Shown: piece by piece, positions 7,601-14,727 of the stretch | Numbering within the stretch: the stretch's first letter is position 1 | Layout of the letters: the number at the start of each line of letters is the position of its first letter | From: DATKDP01 sp035546335 | Lineage (GTDB): Bacteria; Acidobacteriota; Thermoanaerobaculia; Gp7-AA8 | Direction: 5' to 3' | Assembly (NCBI GenBank): GCA_035546335.1 | Contig: DATKDP010000047.1 | Coordinates: 1-18,311, forward strand | DNA length: 18,311 nucleotides | Notes under the pieces: model-generated | What the model saw: the letters and a program-made list of their open reading frames with translations, nothing else | Told to the model about the DNA's origin: nothing | The model's database searches: none | Made by a program: the position numbers and the translations under genes

Positions 7601-7626
7601 GGGAGAGCGGGCGTCCCGCGCCCGCC
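7601..7626 (+). repeat. 26-bp GGGAGAGCGGGCGTCCC module
   Basis: The 26 bases starting GGGAGAGCGGGCGTCCC are identical to 17092-17117 and to the reverse complement of 18076-18101; a variant lies at 10699-10723. The GGGCG/CGCCC content makes it self-complementary. It sits between the WD40 gene and the kinase gene. Confidence 0.8.
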
Positions 7627-7651
7627 CCCTCCCAACGGACCTGGATGCCGT

Positions 7652-9643
7652 TCAGGCATCGATGATCTCGATCAGCGCACGCCGCCCGATCGGTTTGAGG
7701 ACATGGTGGTCGATCCCCGCCGCGACCGAACGTTCGCGATCTTCGGGCTGCCCGTACCCTGTGAGAGCGATCAGTTTCGCACCGGCGGTCTGCGGAAGAG
7801 CGCGGAGACGCTTCGCCAGGGCATAGCCGTCCATCAGGGGCAGTCCGATGTCGAGCAGCACGATCTCCGGCGCGAACCTCGCCGCTTCGATCAGCGCCGA
7901 GGGACCGTCCGCGGCGGCCTTGACGTCGTGGCCGTCGCGGCGCAGCAGGATGAGCAGCATCTCGCGCGCGTCGGCGTTGTCTTCGACGACCAGGATTCTC
8001 CGCCCGCGCGGTGATGCCGGCTCCGCAGCCGGCCGCTCCTCGAGCTGCGGAGCACCGGCGGTGTCGAGACGCAGGGTGAGCTCACTTCCGAGCCCGGGTC
8101 CCGCGCTCGTCGCGGTGAGCGCGCCTCCATGCAGTTCCGCCAGCTGCCGAGCCAGCGTTAGCCCGAGGCCGAGACCGCCGAGAGGGCGATGGACGGCAGG
8201 GGAGCCCTGAACGAAGAGCTCGAACGCCGACTCGAGCATCTCCGGCGTCATTCCCGCGCCGGTGTCGCGAACGGTGACGGCGACCGATCCGTTCTCGACG
8301 GACGCGGTGATGCAGATCCTTCCTTCCTCCGGTGTGAACTTCGACGCATTGTGCAGCAGGTTGGCGATCACCTGAGTCATCCGTGCCGGATCGGCGTCGA
8401 GCCAGACGGGCAGGGGAGGGAGGTCGATCGTCAGCGACTGCCGGTGCTGTTCGATCAGGTGCCGCCAGATGTCGGCGGCATTCGATACGATCTCCCCGAG
8501 GGAGACGGTGGTTCTTTCCAGCCGGATCTTCCCGCTGTTGATCCTCGAGAGATCCAGCAGGTCATCGACCAGGTGCGCAAGATGCCGGGTCTGACGGCGT
8601 ATGACCGCTGCCGGCCGTTCGTTGCCGTCGAGGATCTCGACGGCGTTGAGGATTGGCGCGAGCGGATTTCGCAGCTCGTGACCCAGCATCGCCAGAAACT
8701 CGTCCTTCCGTTTTGCTTCGGCGCGGAGAGCGCGCTCCGCGACGCGGTACTGCGCCGCCACCGCGGCGAGCGTCATCCCCGTGGTCGTCGCCACTCCCAT
8801 GAAGAACTGCAGCAGGACGAGGCCGCGCTCCGGTCCCGCGTCCGCGAACGGCCCGCGGCCGGAGTCGGTGCCCCACACCGCGACGGCGCTCGCCAGGAGC
8901 ACCGCCGTGGCGGTCGATGCGGGGCCGAGTCGGAGAGCCGCCCAGATGAAGAAGACGTAGACGACGTGTGCGACGGCGGCCGTTCGAGCGGGGAGCGAGA
9001 AGACGACGAGGCACGCGGTGAAAATTGCGAGGAGCATCAGCGCCGCCTCGATCCTGGTGTGGCGGTCGCGAGCGATCGCGTCGGTCGCACTCCAGATCAG
9101 CAGCGGCGTGCCGACGGTCAGCGCGCCGAGCGCGTCTCCGACCCACCAGATCCACCACAGTCCGGGTGCGGCGCTCATCGGATGGACGCCCCCGAGGGTC
9201 AGGGCGAGGACGCCGGTGGTGGCGCTGATTATCGGTGCGGCGATGGCGGTGACGACGAGGATGAGGACGTCGGTGACGCGGCGCATCCGCGCGTCGAAAC
9301 GTGCGCGGCGGAGGATGGCCGCACCGGCGACGGCCTCGAGCGTGTTGCCCATGGCGATGACCGCCGCGACGATCAGCGGTTCGCCGAGCAACGCGTTGGC
9401 GGCGAACGCACCGAGAAGCACTCCGAGCACCGCCGTGCCCCGCAGGCGATAGATGGCGGCGAGGGCGAAACCGGTGGGGGGCCAGACCGTGGTGACCTCC
9501 GCAGCGCGAAAAGCGAAGGCGAAGCCGAGCCTGGCGCAGGCGAAGTAGAGAGCGGCGACGGCGAGCAGCACGACCGCGGCGCGGAAGGGACGTTGTTTCA
9601 CGACATGGATTGTAGCCGCGACGTTGTCGTCGGGGCGAAGCAT
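7652..9643 (-). CDS. MASE1-domain hybrid sensor histidine kinase
   Basis: A 663-residue membrane kinase. Residues 20-300 contain about eight hydrophobic helices with the WPPTG motif (54-58) of MASE1 integral-membrane sensor domains. A HisKA dimerisation domain follows with phospho-acceptor His322 in GHELRNP. The ATPase domain shows the N box (LLHNASKF, Asn432), G1 (DTGAGM, from 460) and G2 (GGLGLGL, from 489). A C-terminal receiver domain (about 548-663) has Glu554/Asp555, phospho-acceptor Asp598, Thr628 and Lys650, so it is a complete hybrid kinase. No output regulator is adjacent; the signal is unknown. The ATG at 9643 lies within a dispersed repeat, and no Shine-Dalgarno is seen. A GTG at 9601 (14 residues shorter) is the alternative start. 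Confidence 0.92.
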   Translation of the reverse strand: MLRPDDNVAATIHVVKQRPFRAAVVLLAVAALYFACARLGFAFAFRAAEVTTVWPPTGFALAAIYRLRGTAVLGVLLGAFAANALLGEPLIVAAVIAMGNTLEAVAGAAILRRARFDARMRRVTDVLILVVTAIAAPIISATTGVLALTLGGVHPMSAAPGLWWIWWVGDALGALTVGTPLLIWSATDAIARDRHTRIEAALMLLAIFTACLVVFSLPARTAAVAHVVYVFFIWAALRLGPASTATAVLLASAVAVWGTDSGRGPFADAGPERGLVLLQFFMGVATTTGMTLAAVAAQYRVAERALRAEAKRKDEFLAMLGHELRNPLAPILNAVEILDGNERPAAVIRRQTRHLAHLVDDLLDLSRINSGKIRLERTTVSLGEIVSNAADIWRHLIEQHRQSLTIDLPPLPVWLDADPARMTQVIANLLHNASKFTPEEGRICITASVENGSVAVTVRDTGAGMTPEMLESAFELFVQGSPAVHRPLGGLGLGLTLARQLAELHGGALTATSAGPGLGSELTLRLDTAGAPQLEERPAAEPASPRGRRILVVEDNADAREMLLILLRRDGHDVKAAADGPSALIEAARFAPEIVLLDIGLPLMDGYALAKRLRALPQTAGAKLIALTGYGQPEDRERSVAAGIDHHVLKPIGRRALIEIIDA

Positions 9644-9788
9644 TTGGCGAGGGCCTCGGCTCTCCCTCAGGGCTTGGGTCTGATCATGGCAAGCACCCGG
9701 ACGAAGCGATTGCGCTCTGTTGCGGGGTCGCGAGCCTCCTGCTCTGTCCCTCGCGCAAATGCTTCGTCCCTACGAGGGATGTCAAGGT
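9632..9788. repeat. Dispersed repeat, copy X, with inverted ends
   Basis: The stretch 9660-9788 matches 10719-10844 in the same orientation at roughly 90% by eye. In this copy the left edge (GGGGCGAAGCATTTG, 9632-9646) is nearly the reverse complement of the right part (CAAATGCTTCGTCCC, 9756-9770), so the unit looks like a MITE or REP-like element. Its left end supplies the predicted start codon of the kinase. It occupies much of the 257-base gap before the toxin-antitoxin pair. Another CATTCGCGTCGGCGATC fragment at 9837-9853 also recurs with one change at 10662-10678. Confidence 0.8.
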
Positions 9789-9875
9789 TTGCGGCACGGT
9801 CCGCGGAGATCCGTCGGATTCTCGTAGTGGCGAAGCATTCGCGTCGGCGATCGCCCGCCGCTCCCGGATCGTTGG

Positions 9876-9895
9876 ATGATGTATGTTATGATGTA
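9876..9895 (+). promoter_or_regulatory. vapB promoter/operator with ATGATGTA direct repeats
   Basis: ATGATGTA occurs at 9876-9883 and 9888-9895, a 12-base period, in an AT-rich patch just before the ATG at 9901. The same patch holds a -10-like TATGAT (9887-9892). Transcription from it would begin close to the ATG and give a leaderless mRNA, in keeping with the absence of a Shine-Dalgarno. Ribbon-helix-helix antitoxins bind such short repeats for autoregulation. Confidence 0.4.
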
Positions 9896-9900
9896 CAGCC

Positions 9901-10197
9901 ATGTCGCGGATGATTCGCAAGCAGGTCTACCTCGACTCCCGTCACGACAAGCAGTTGAAGCGCCAGGCACGGGAACGCGGAGTGACCGAAGCGGAGATCA
10001 TCCGCGAAGCGCTCGACACCGCGGCGCCGGGCGGAATGAGCCGGACGCGGACTGTCGATCCGGAGGCGGGGCGGGAACTGCTCGCCAGTCTCCGGGCTCT
10101 CGCGCGTCGCGGCCGTGGTCGCGCCAGGCGTTCGCTCCGCTCCTGGACCCGCGAGTCGCTCTATGAGGATCGAACCGGCCGATGGACGAAGTCCTGA
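9901..10197 (+). CDS. vapB: Ribbon-helix-helix antitoxin (VapB-like)
   Basis: A 98-residue basic protein. Residues 5-42 (IRKQVYLDSRHDKQLKRQA, then RGVTEAEIIREALD) fit the ribbon-helix-helix fold: a short beta strand, then two helices with the typical EAEIIREAL second helix. Such proteins dimerise, bind operator DNA and neutralise the partner toxin through an extended C-terminal tail, here Arg-rich and ending ESLYEDRTGRWTKS. It overlaps the PIN-domain gene downstream by 16 bases, the usual antitoxin-toxin arrangement. There is no Shine-Dalgarno upstream. Confidence 0.8.
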   Translation: MSRMIRKQVYLDSRHDKQLKRQARERGVTEAEIIREALDTAAPGGMSRTRTVDPEAGRELLASLRALARRGRGRARRSLRSWTRESLYEDRTGRWTKS

Positions 10198-10628
10198 TCG
10201 ACACGAATCTGGTCGTCTACGCTCACGATCCCTCCGACGCCGTCAAATCCGCCCGGGCGGTTGAAGCGCTCGAAGCGCTGATCGAGAGCGGTCTGGGCAG
10301 ACTGAGCGCGCAGATCCTCGGCGAGTTCGTGAGCGCGACTGTCAGAGGCCGCCGTCCGATTCTTTCCATCGACCGGGCACTGGCGCAGGTAGAACTGATG
10401 GCCCGAACCTTTCCGGTCTTCGATGTCACCAGCTTCATCGTCCTGGAAGCCGCTCGCGGCGTCCGGGAGCACCGGCTCAGTTACTACGATGCCCAGATCT
10501 GGGCGACCGCTCGATTGAACCAGGTCCCGGTGATCTTCACGGAAGACTTCGAGAGCGGCAGGCGTCTCGAGGGAGTCGAGTTTCTCGACCCGCTGGCACC
10601 CGGCTTCGATCTGACCCGCTGGAGCTGA
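10182..10628 (+). CDS. vapC: PIN-domain ribonuclease toxin (VapC-like)
   Basis: A 148-residue protein with the acidic metal-binding set of PIN-domain endonucleases: Asp7 in LIDTN, Glu48 in ILGEFV, Asp103 in YYDAQIWATA, and Glu121/Asp122 in FTEDF. All four positions are kept, so the toxin is probably active. VapC toxins cleave tRNA or rRNA when released from the antitoxin. The start overlaps the antitoxin reading frame, which implies translational coupling. Spacing of the motifs and total length are normal. The pair sits between two copies of a ~127-bp repeat. Confidence 0.88.
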   Translation: MDEVLIDTNLVVYAHDPSDAVKSARAVEALEALIESGLGRLSAQILGEFVSATVRGRRPILSIDRALAQVELMARTFPVFDVTSFIVLEAARGVREHRLSYYDAQIWATARLNQVPVIFTEDFESGRRLEGVEFLDPLAPGFDLTRWS

Positions 10629-10637
10629 AGCGAGCCG

Positions 10638-10844
10638 CGAATGGTGCTTGCGAGACTGTGACATTCGTGTCGGCGATCCCACGCCGCCCACCCATCCGGG
10701 GCGGGCGCAGGAAGCCCGCTCTCCCTCCAGGGGTTGGGTCTGATCATGGCGAGCACCCGGACGAAGCGATTGCGCTGCGGCGTCGCAAGCCTTCGGCTCT
10801 GTCCCTCGCGCAAATGCTTCGTCCCTACGAGGGATGTCGAGGTT
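10638..10844. repeat. Dispersed repeat, copy Y, with attached modules
   Basis: Gap after vapC. 10662-10678 repeats the CATTCG(C/T)GTCGGCGATC fragment seen at 9837. 10699-10723 is a variant of the GGGAGAGCGGGCGTCCC module in reverse. 10719-10844 matches the body of copy X (9660-9788) with a few substitutions and a three-base gap. A CGAATG/CATTCG inverted pair (10638-10643, 10662-10667) marks the left edge. The repeat ends nine bases before the first minus-strand stop codon of the next gene. Confidence 0.8.
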
Positions 10845-10857
10845 GGGTCCACTCATC

Positions 10858-12105
10858 TCACCCGCTCGATTCGCGCCGGTCTCTGGCCGCTCCCTCCTCG
10901 CGTGAAGACGACGGTTCCGTCTCCACCATCGCATCTCGAATCGAGCTGGAACGTGTTGGTTCCCGCCCAGCCGTTCCGGTCGTCCATTCGATTCGCAACT
11001 GGTTGCCGGCGACGGTTGCCGTCCCGGTCGCCCATCCCATCCCCTCTTCGCGCGCCGCCCAGCGGCCTCCCCCCTCCGCGGTGAAGATGTAGACCGAGGA
11101 GCCGAAGTTCTCGATCGAGAAGTTCCATCGTCCGCTCACGTCGCAGCCGCTCGCCGGTGCAGGACGCCGGCCCCCCGCGTCGGCCAATGAGCCCGTCGCC
11201 GGCTCTGCATCGGCACCCCCCGTCGGGACACCGCTCCCCGCGAGCGTGAACACGTAGACGAGGAATCGTCCGTCCAGCCCTTTCTCGTCGCCATGTCCCA
11301 TGTTTACGGTGGCGGGAGCGCCCAGCTGGAGCACGCCGTCCTGATTTGCGATCCCGCTGCCGCTCGATCCGAGGTCGAAGAGGTGGTCGCCGACCTTTCC
11401 TTTCAGAACGAACCATCTCCAGTAGCCGCCGCCGTCAGGCCCGAACTCGATGTTGGGCGGATCCTTGTAGCGCCACGTGCCGCTCGCCTCGACGCGCACG
11501 CGCTGATCTTTTCTGATTCGCAGCCCGGTGTCGGACCACTGGCCCACTCCGACGGAATAAGGCCCGTACCGTTCCTCGGTGGGCCTTCTGGCTTTCTGCC
11601 TCCAGACCTCGTAAGTCGTCGCCGGCCGGAAGGGCCGCACCGTCATGAACTTGTCCAGCGTGTCTCCTTCGAAGAACCCTCCCTTGACGGGCTCCCCTTC
11701 GGCATTTCTCGGGTAACGGGGAAGCTGATCGGTCGGATAGCGGATCCCGATCGGATTCTTTGCCGTGTAGAGGGTCGTCCCTTCGACCTGAATGAAATGG
11801 TCGATCGCATTCGGAGCGGTCACGTATCCGACGTGGCCCGGGATGATCACGACGTCGTCGGCACGCAGCTCGGAGGCCTTCGGCACCGGGTCGACCTTTT
11901 CGTAGTTCTTCTGCCGGAGAGCTGTCATCAACTCCGTCACGCTGGTCGTTCCCTTGTAGGGATAGCTCTCCGGCCGGGGATCGTTGCCGGTGAGCCTCCA
12001 GATGGCGTAGTCGTAGCAGACTTCGATGGCGATCGCGTTGCTCGAGGTCATTCCCAGGAGCACGGCGGTGACCAACAGCGTTTTCAGCAGGCTCGCTCTT
12101 CTCAT
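10858..12105 (-). CDS. Exported NlpC/P60-like protein with lectin-like domain, frameshifted C terminus
   Basis: The start ATG at 12105 follows GGAGG by six bases and opens a signal peptide (residues 1-26). Residues 27-165 contain Cys30 (VCYDYAIW), His91 (IIPGHVGYV) and His103 (DHFIQVEG), the order expected of an NlpC/P60-like or related papain-fold hydrolase; I infer this from motifs only. Residues 185-290 (RIRKDQRVRVEASGTWRY, later GHGDEKGLDGRFLVYVF) resemble a LecA-type sugar-binding sandwich. From residue 321 a third domain begins (DVSGRWNFSIENFGSSVYIF). Its expected continuation, WAGTNTFQLDSRCDGG through GGSG, is in another frame and stops at 10853. So a one-base change near 10965-10980 garbles the last ~37 residues. 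This could be a true mutation or an assembly error. It lies downstream of a second exported protein on the same strand. Confidence 0.7.
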   Translation of the reverse strand: MRRASLLKTLLVTAVLLGMTSSNAIAIEVCYDYAIWRLTGNDPRPESYPYKGTTSVTELMTALRQKNYEKVDPVPKASELRADDVVIIPGHVGYVTAPNAIDHFIQVEGTTLYTAKNPIGIRYPTDQLPRYPRNAEGEPVKGGFFEGDTLDKFMTVRPFRPATTYEVWRQKARRPTEERYGPYSVGVGQWSDTGLRIRKDQRVRVEASGTWRYKDPPNIEFGPDGGGYWRWFVLKGKVGDHLFDLGSSGSGIANQDGVLQLGAPATVNMGHGDEKGLDGRFLVYVFTLAGSGVPTGGADAEPATGSLADAGGRRPAPASGCDVSGRWNFSIENFGSSVYIFTAEGGGRWAAREEGMGWATGTATVAGNQLRIEWTTGTAGREPTRSSSIRDAMVETEPSSSREEGAARDRRESSG

Positions 12106-12154
12106 GAGATCCTCCATCGTGAACACACTAGTTCTGCGACGGGCCGAAGAGACG

Positions 12155-12187
12155 AAAAAAAGACGAAATCTTTCCGATAATCGGAAA
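12155..12187 (-). terminator. Possible weak terminator or operator hairpin
   Basis: On the minus strand, 14 bases after the stop of the gene ending at 12201, TTTCCGA-TTA-TCGGAAA forms a perfect 7-bp stem (12171-12187). A run of seven T follows about nine bases later (12155-12161). The stem is AT-rich and the T run is offset, so it may equally be an operator of the gene starting at 12105. Confidence 0.35.
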
Positions 12188-12200
12188 AGAGAGCGCTCGG

Positions 12201-13493
12201 TCACTGCAGTCGGATGCGAGCCGGGACGTCCACGTGCAGTTCCGCCTCCCCGCTTGTTGCGTGGAGGTGAAGCGGTCGGGGCGTATCCGAGGGCTGCACG
12301 TACCGCAGAACGCTCCAACCGTCGAATCGCGCTGCGCAGATGTCTCCCGAGCGGGTGACGCTCAGCGGCCTGACAGATTCGGGAAGCTGCCAGTCACCCG
12401 CCGAAACGAGCTGCACGTCGGTCACTGCACCGCCGCAGGGAAACGAGAGCTCCACCGGCGGAGGATTGCGTCGCGTGTTCTCTCCGAAAGCGAGATCGAG
12501 AGCAGGAGCGGTCACGCCGGTATGCACCGGAGCGGTCACGCTGCCGGTAGGGCGCAGCCAGACATCCTCACGGGTCCAGGCGGAGAACATCGTTCCCACC
12601 GGATAGAACGCCTCCGTCCCCCTGATGAATGCGCCCACCACCAGTCCCGTCATGACGCCGGCAGCCCGCTCCTCGCCGGCGGCGGCGAGCTGGCCCACCA
12701 GCGGCACGCGAGTCGCGTCGTCGAGATCGACCGAGACGAGCGCGATGTCGATCACTCCCTGTTCGCCGAAGCTCGAGCCCGGCTTCACCTGCCGGATCGC
12801 CGCCTTGACGCGCGATCCCTTGGGGATGACCACTCCATCGCCGGCCACGATCTCATCGGCAACCCGGAACCAGACCGTTTCTCCCAGCCGATTCAGCGAC
12901 GACGAGAGGTTCTCCATCAGCTCGATGGACAGCTTCGTGTTCGCTGCGAGCGTCACCTTCCCCTCGGTTGAGGCGGGCGCGGCGACGCTCACCTGCTCGA
13001 CGTCCGCCTTTTCCTTCTTCGCCTCCCGCCTCTGCACCTTCTCGTATCGCTTCGCCACCTTCTTCGCGGCATTGTCCAGGTCCGCTTGGTCGCTCTCGAT
13101 GTACGAGGCGACGCGCTCGATCGCCTGCTTTCCTTCCGCCTCGGTCATCAGTGAGATCGGATTCACCGGCCGGGCGGCGACGTAGTATGTCTCACCGGCG
13201 ACGAAGTGCACGTCGAGACCCGACGGCGTGTCACCCCAGAGAAGATGCTCGCCCGGCTCGACATAGCCGAATCCGTACGTGTTGTTCCGCACGAACGCGA
13301 TCAATTGCTCGTCCGCGAAGACGAAGATTCCGACGCCTCCACCGACGAAGGCCTTCTCGCGTATGACGTAGACGAGCGCCTTGTCGGGGCGCGGCTCCCC
13401 CATCTGCTTTGTCTCGTGCACGGTCGACGCCGGGAGGGGGAATGCGGAGAGGAGCGCGAGAAACGCACAGATGATGATACGCCGGAGCGTCAT
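12201..13493 (-). CDS. Exported DUF2846-type protein with coiled segment and beta domain
   Basis: A 430-residue protein. The ATG at 13493 follows AGAGGAGG by seven bases and opens a signal peptide cleaved near residue 23. Residues 38-110 (ALVYVIREKAFVGGGVGIFV, then YVEPGEHLLWG) match the DUF2846 beta-sandwich pattern seen in envelope proteins. Residues 140-165 are a charged Lys/Glu/Arg helix. Residues 178-315 form a second all-beta part (GVVIPKGSRVKAAIRQVKPG) with a Gly/Ala-rich hydrophobic stretch and a PVGTMFSAWT ending, a combination common in secreted proteins of this kind of genome. The last 110 residues are unassigned. Function unknown; probably envelope-associated. The gap of 95 bases to the next same-strand gene leaves operon membership open. 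Confidence 0.8.
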   Translation of the reverse strand: MTLRRIIICAFLALLSAFPLPASTVHETKQMGEPRPDKALVYVIREKAFVGGGVGIFVFADEQLIAFVRNNTYGFGYVEPGEHLLWGDTPSGLDVHFVAGETYYVAARPVNPISLMTEAEGKQAIERVASYIESDQADLDNAAKKVAKRYEKVQRREAKKEKADVEQVSVAAPASTEGKVTLAANTKLSIELMENLSSSLNRLGETVWFRVADEIVAGDGVVIPKGSRVKAAIRQVKPGSSFGEQGVIDIALVSVDLDDATRVPLVGQLAAAGEERAAGVMTGLVVGAFIRGTEAFYPVGTMFSAWTREDVWLRPTGSVTAPVHTGVTAPALDLAFGENTRRNPPPVELSFPCGGAVTDVQLVSAGDWQLPESVRPLSVTRSGDICAARFDGWSVLRYVQPSDTPRPLHLHATSGEAELHVDVPARIRLQ

Positions 13494-13659
13494 AGGTTCC
13501 TCCTCTGTTTCGCCTGAGCGTTGCGAGCGGTACTGTCGAATGCTGTCAATCTATGATCCGCGAAGCCGCTGCGCAAGCCCGCCACGTTCGCCGCTCACCG
13601 CACAGCTCTTGAGAGCCCGATCAGTCGTAACCTCATCGCGCCCGCCGGACACTGCGACG

Positions 13660-13929
13660 ACGCTAACGACGTATCGGGCGCCGTCGGAATTCGTCATCGA
13701 ATCGCTCGAGCAGCGATCCGGCGATGAAGTCGCCGTGCGTGTTCTCCAGCGCGTGAGCCGCTATCAGATGCGTGAGGGCAAGCTCCGTCAGGTTCGCCAT
13801 GAGGTCCGTCAGCGAGAGACGTGGATTCGAACGCCAGATGGCTGGCGTCTTCGAAAAGTCGACGAGATCGACGTGAAGAATCGCAAGCGCTGGATCGACG
13901 GCGTGTTGGAGCAACCTGCGAGTCGATGA
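13660..13929 (+). pseudogene. C-terminal remnant of a SnoaL/DUF4440-like protein
   Basis: About 89 codons have convincing protein character: TLTTYRAPSEFVIESLEQ, then VRQRETWIRTPDGWRLRKVD. The alternating beta pattern and the RETWIRTPDGWRL signature fit the second half of NTF2-fold SnoaL/DUF4440 proteins. Upstream in the same frame (13381-13659) the translation is disordered and overlaps the promoter region of the minus-strand gene, and there is no plausible start or Shine-Dalgarno at the homologous boundary. I infer an N-terminally truncated, decaying gene. The rest of the gap 13494-13659 shows a lone TTGACA (minus strand, 13544-13549) and nothing else clear. Confidence 0.5.
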
Positions 13930-13965
13930 AGCACGTTTGTCGACACCAGAGTCGAGCTCGACGCA

Positions 13966-14175
13966 TCACCCCTTGGAGTCGCCGCGTTCGACATCTTTCA
14001 ACGGACGGGCGTTCTCGGCCGCAATGCACCACTCGGCGACCTCGCGCCGACGCCGCTCGAGCCACGCGAGTCGCTGTTCCGGGGTCAAGTTCAAACCGAT
14101 CGTCATCTGACTCTCACGGGCATCCTCGAAGGTCAACGGGTACTCCCGTTCGGTCGAATCACGTTTGCCATCCAT
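13966..14175 (-). CDS. Small LTPEQRLAWLE protein, partner of a nucleotidyltransferase remnant
   Basis: A 69-residue charged helical protein with the central segment IGLNLTPEQRLAWLERRRRE. Short proteins with this LTPxQRLxWLE motif commonly sit beside nucleotidyltransferase (AbiEii/DUF6036-like) genes in toxin-antitoxin-like pairs. Here the ATG is one base after the stop of just such a remnant (14177-14374), which supports the assignment. It looks intact, but its partner is broken, so it may be an orphan. The precise biochemical role is unknown. Confidence 0.6.
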   Translation of the reverse strand: MDGKRDSTEREYPLTFEDARESQMTIGLNLTPEQRLAWLERRRREVAEWCIAAENARPLKDVERGDSKG

Positions 14176-14176
14176 T

Positions 14177-14374
14177 TCAGACCTTCCTCGGTCGTCTTTC
14201 GATCTTCCTCAGCGCTTCAACATCCATCAGGTCCTGTGCTCTTCCTGCTTCCAGCTTCATTTGGATCAGGTCCCCTATCGATCCCTGACGCATGGCTCCC
14301 GCTCGCCGCTCGTCGCTCGCAAAGAAGAGATCGATCGCCTCTCCTGCAGCTCTCCGGGCGTCGACGAGAGCCCG
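14177..14374 (-). pseudogene. C-terminal remnant of a nucleotidyltransferase (AbiEii/DUF6036-like)
   Basis: Reading the minus strand from 14374 to the stop at 14179-14177 gives 65 coherent residues: RALVDARRAAGEAIDLFF, then IGDLIQMKLEAGRAQDLMD and VEALRKI. The D-L-I-x-M-K-x-x-A-G-R-x-x-D-x-x-D-V-E-A-L pattern is the typical C-terminal helix of nucleotidyltransferase-type toxin or antitoxin proteins. An in-frame TGA (14375-14377) lies just upstream, and no catalytic GS/DxD region follows before the next gene, so roughly two-thirds of the protein is missing. It abuts its small partner by one base. Confidence 0.6.
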
Positions 14375-14458
14375 TCAGTCACCGGGCGCGAGCTCGTCAC
14401 GAGCGACTGTACGTGAGTCCGTTTCCGCAATGTAACCCCGATTGCGCGCGCCTGAGTG

Positions 14459-14713
14459 TTACCGTTCTCTCATGACGACGCGCTTCCCGACGACCAGCTC
14501 CGCGCGGCTGGCGACATGGCCATCGGAGTTCTGGTAGGCGGTCGTCTTCGATACCTGGACGTGGATCGTTTTGCCGTCCGTCTTCTCGAGCGTGAACGAA
14601 CCGTCTGTGTGCAGAGTCGTGACCGTGCCCATGTATTTGTGGACTTCTCCGGCGTGGCCGAACGCGTTCAGCGTGACGAGAAGAAGGAGGGAGTAGAGCG
14701 CGAACTGACGCAT
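14459..14713 (-). CDS. Small periplasmic DUF5666-like beta protein
   Basis: An 84-residue protein. The start ATG at 14713 opens a signal peptide (MRQFALYSLLLLVTLNAFGHA), cleaved near residue 20. The mature part is a single small beta domain: YMGTVTTLHTDGSFTLEKTD, GKTIHVQVSKTTAY, RAELVVGKRVVM. This GxVxxLxxDGSFTL...V...T pattern is that of DUF5666-type OB-like domains. The longer frame reaching 15364 is only the overlap with the cytochrome gene. It is the third gene of the operon, 14 bases after the cytochrome stop, with a weak AAAGAG site. Role unknown; association with copper genes is by context. Confidence 0.75.
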   Translation of the reverse strand: MRQFALYSLLLLVTLNAFGHAGEVHKYMGTVTTLHTDGSFTLEKTDGKTIHVQVSKTTAYQNSDGHVASRAELVVGKRVVMRER

Positions 14714-14727
14714 CGATCTGGGCTCTT

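Noticed and set aside
7643..7660. GGATGCC-GTTCA-GGCATC hairpin at the end of the kinase gene considered as a terminator
   Set aside because: The stem overlaps the stop codon and no T tract follows in either direction.
8189..9913. A 574-codon open frame on the + strand opposite the kinase
   Set aside because: Its product is a charged, Arg/Asp/Gly-rich low-complexity string. It is the complementary shadow of a well-supported kinase gene with all motifs on the minus strand.
11293..12180. A 295-codon plus-strand frame
   Set aside because: It is antisense to the exported NlpC/P60-like gene, with no Shine-Dalgarno, signal or domain.
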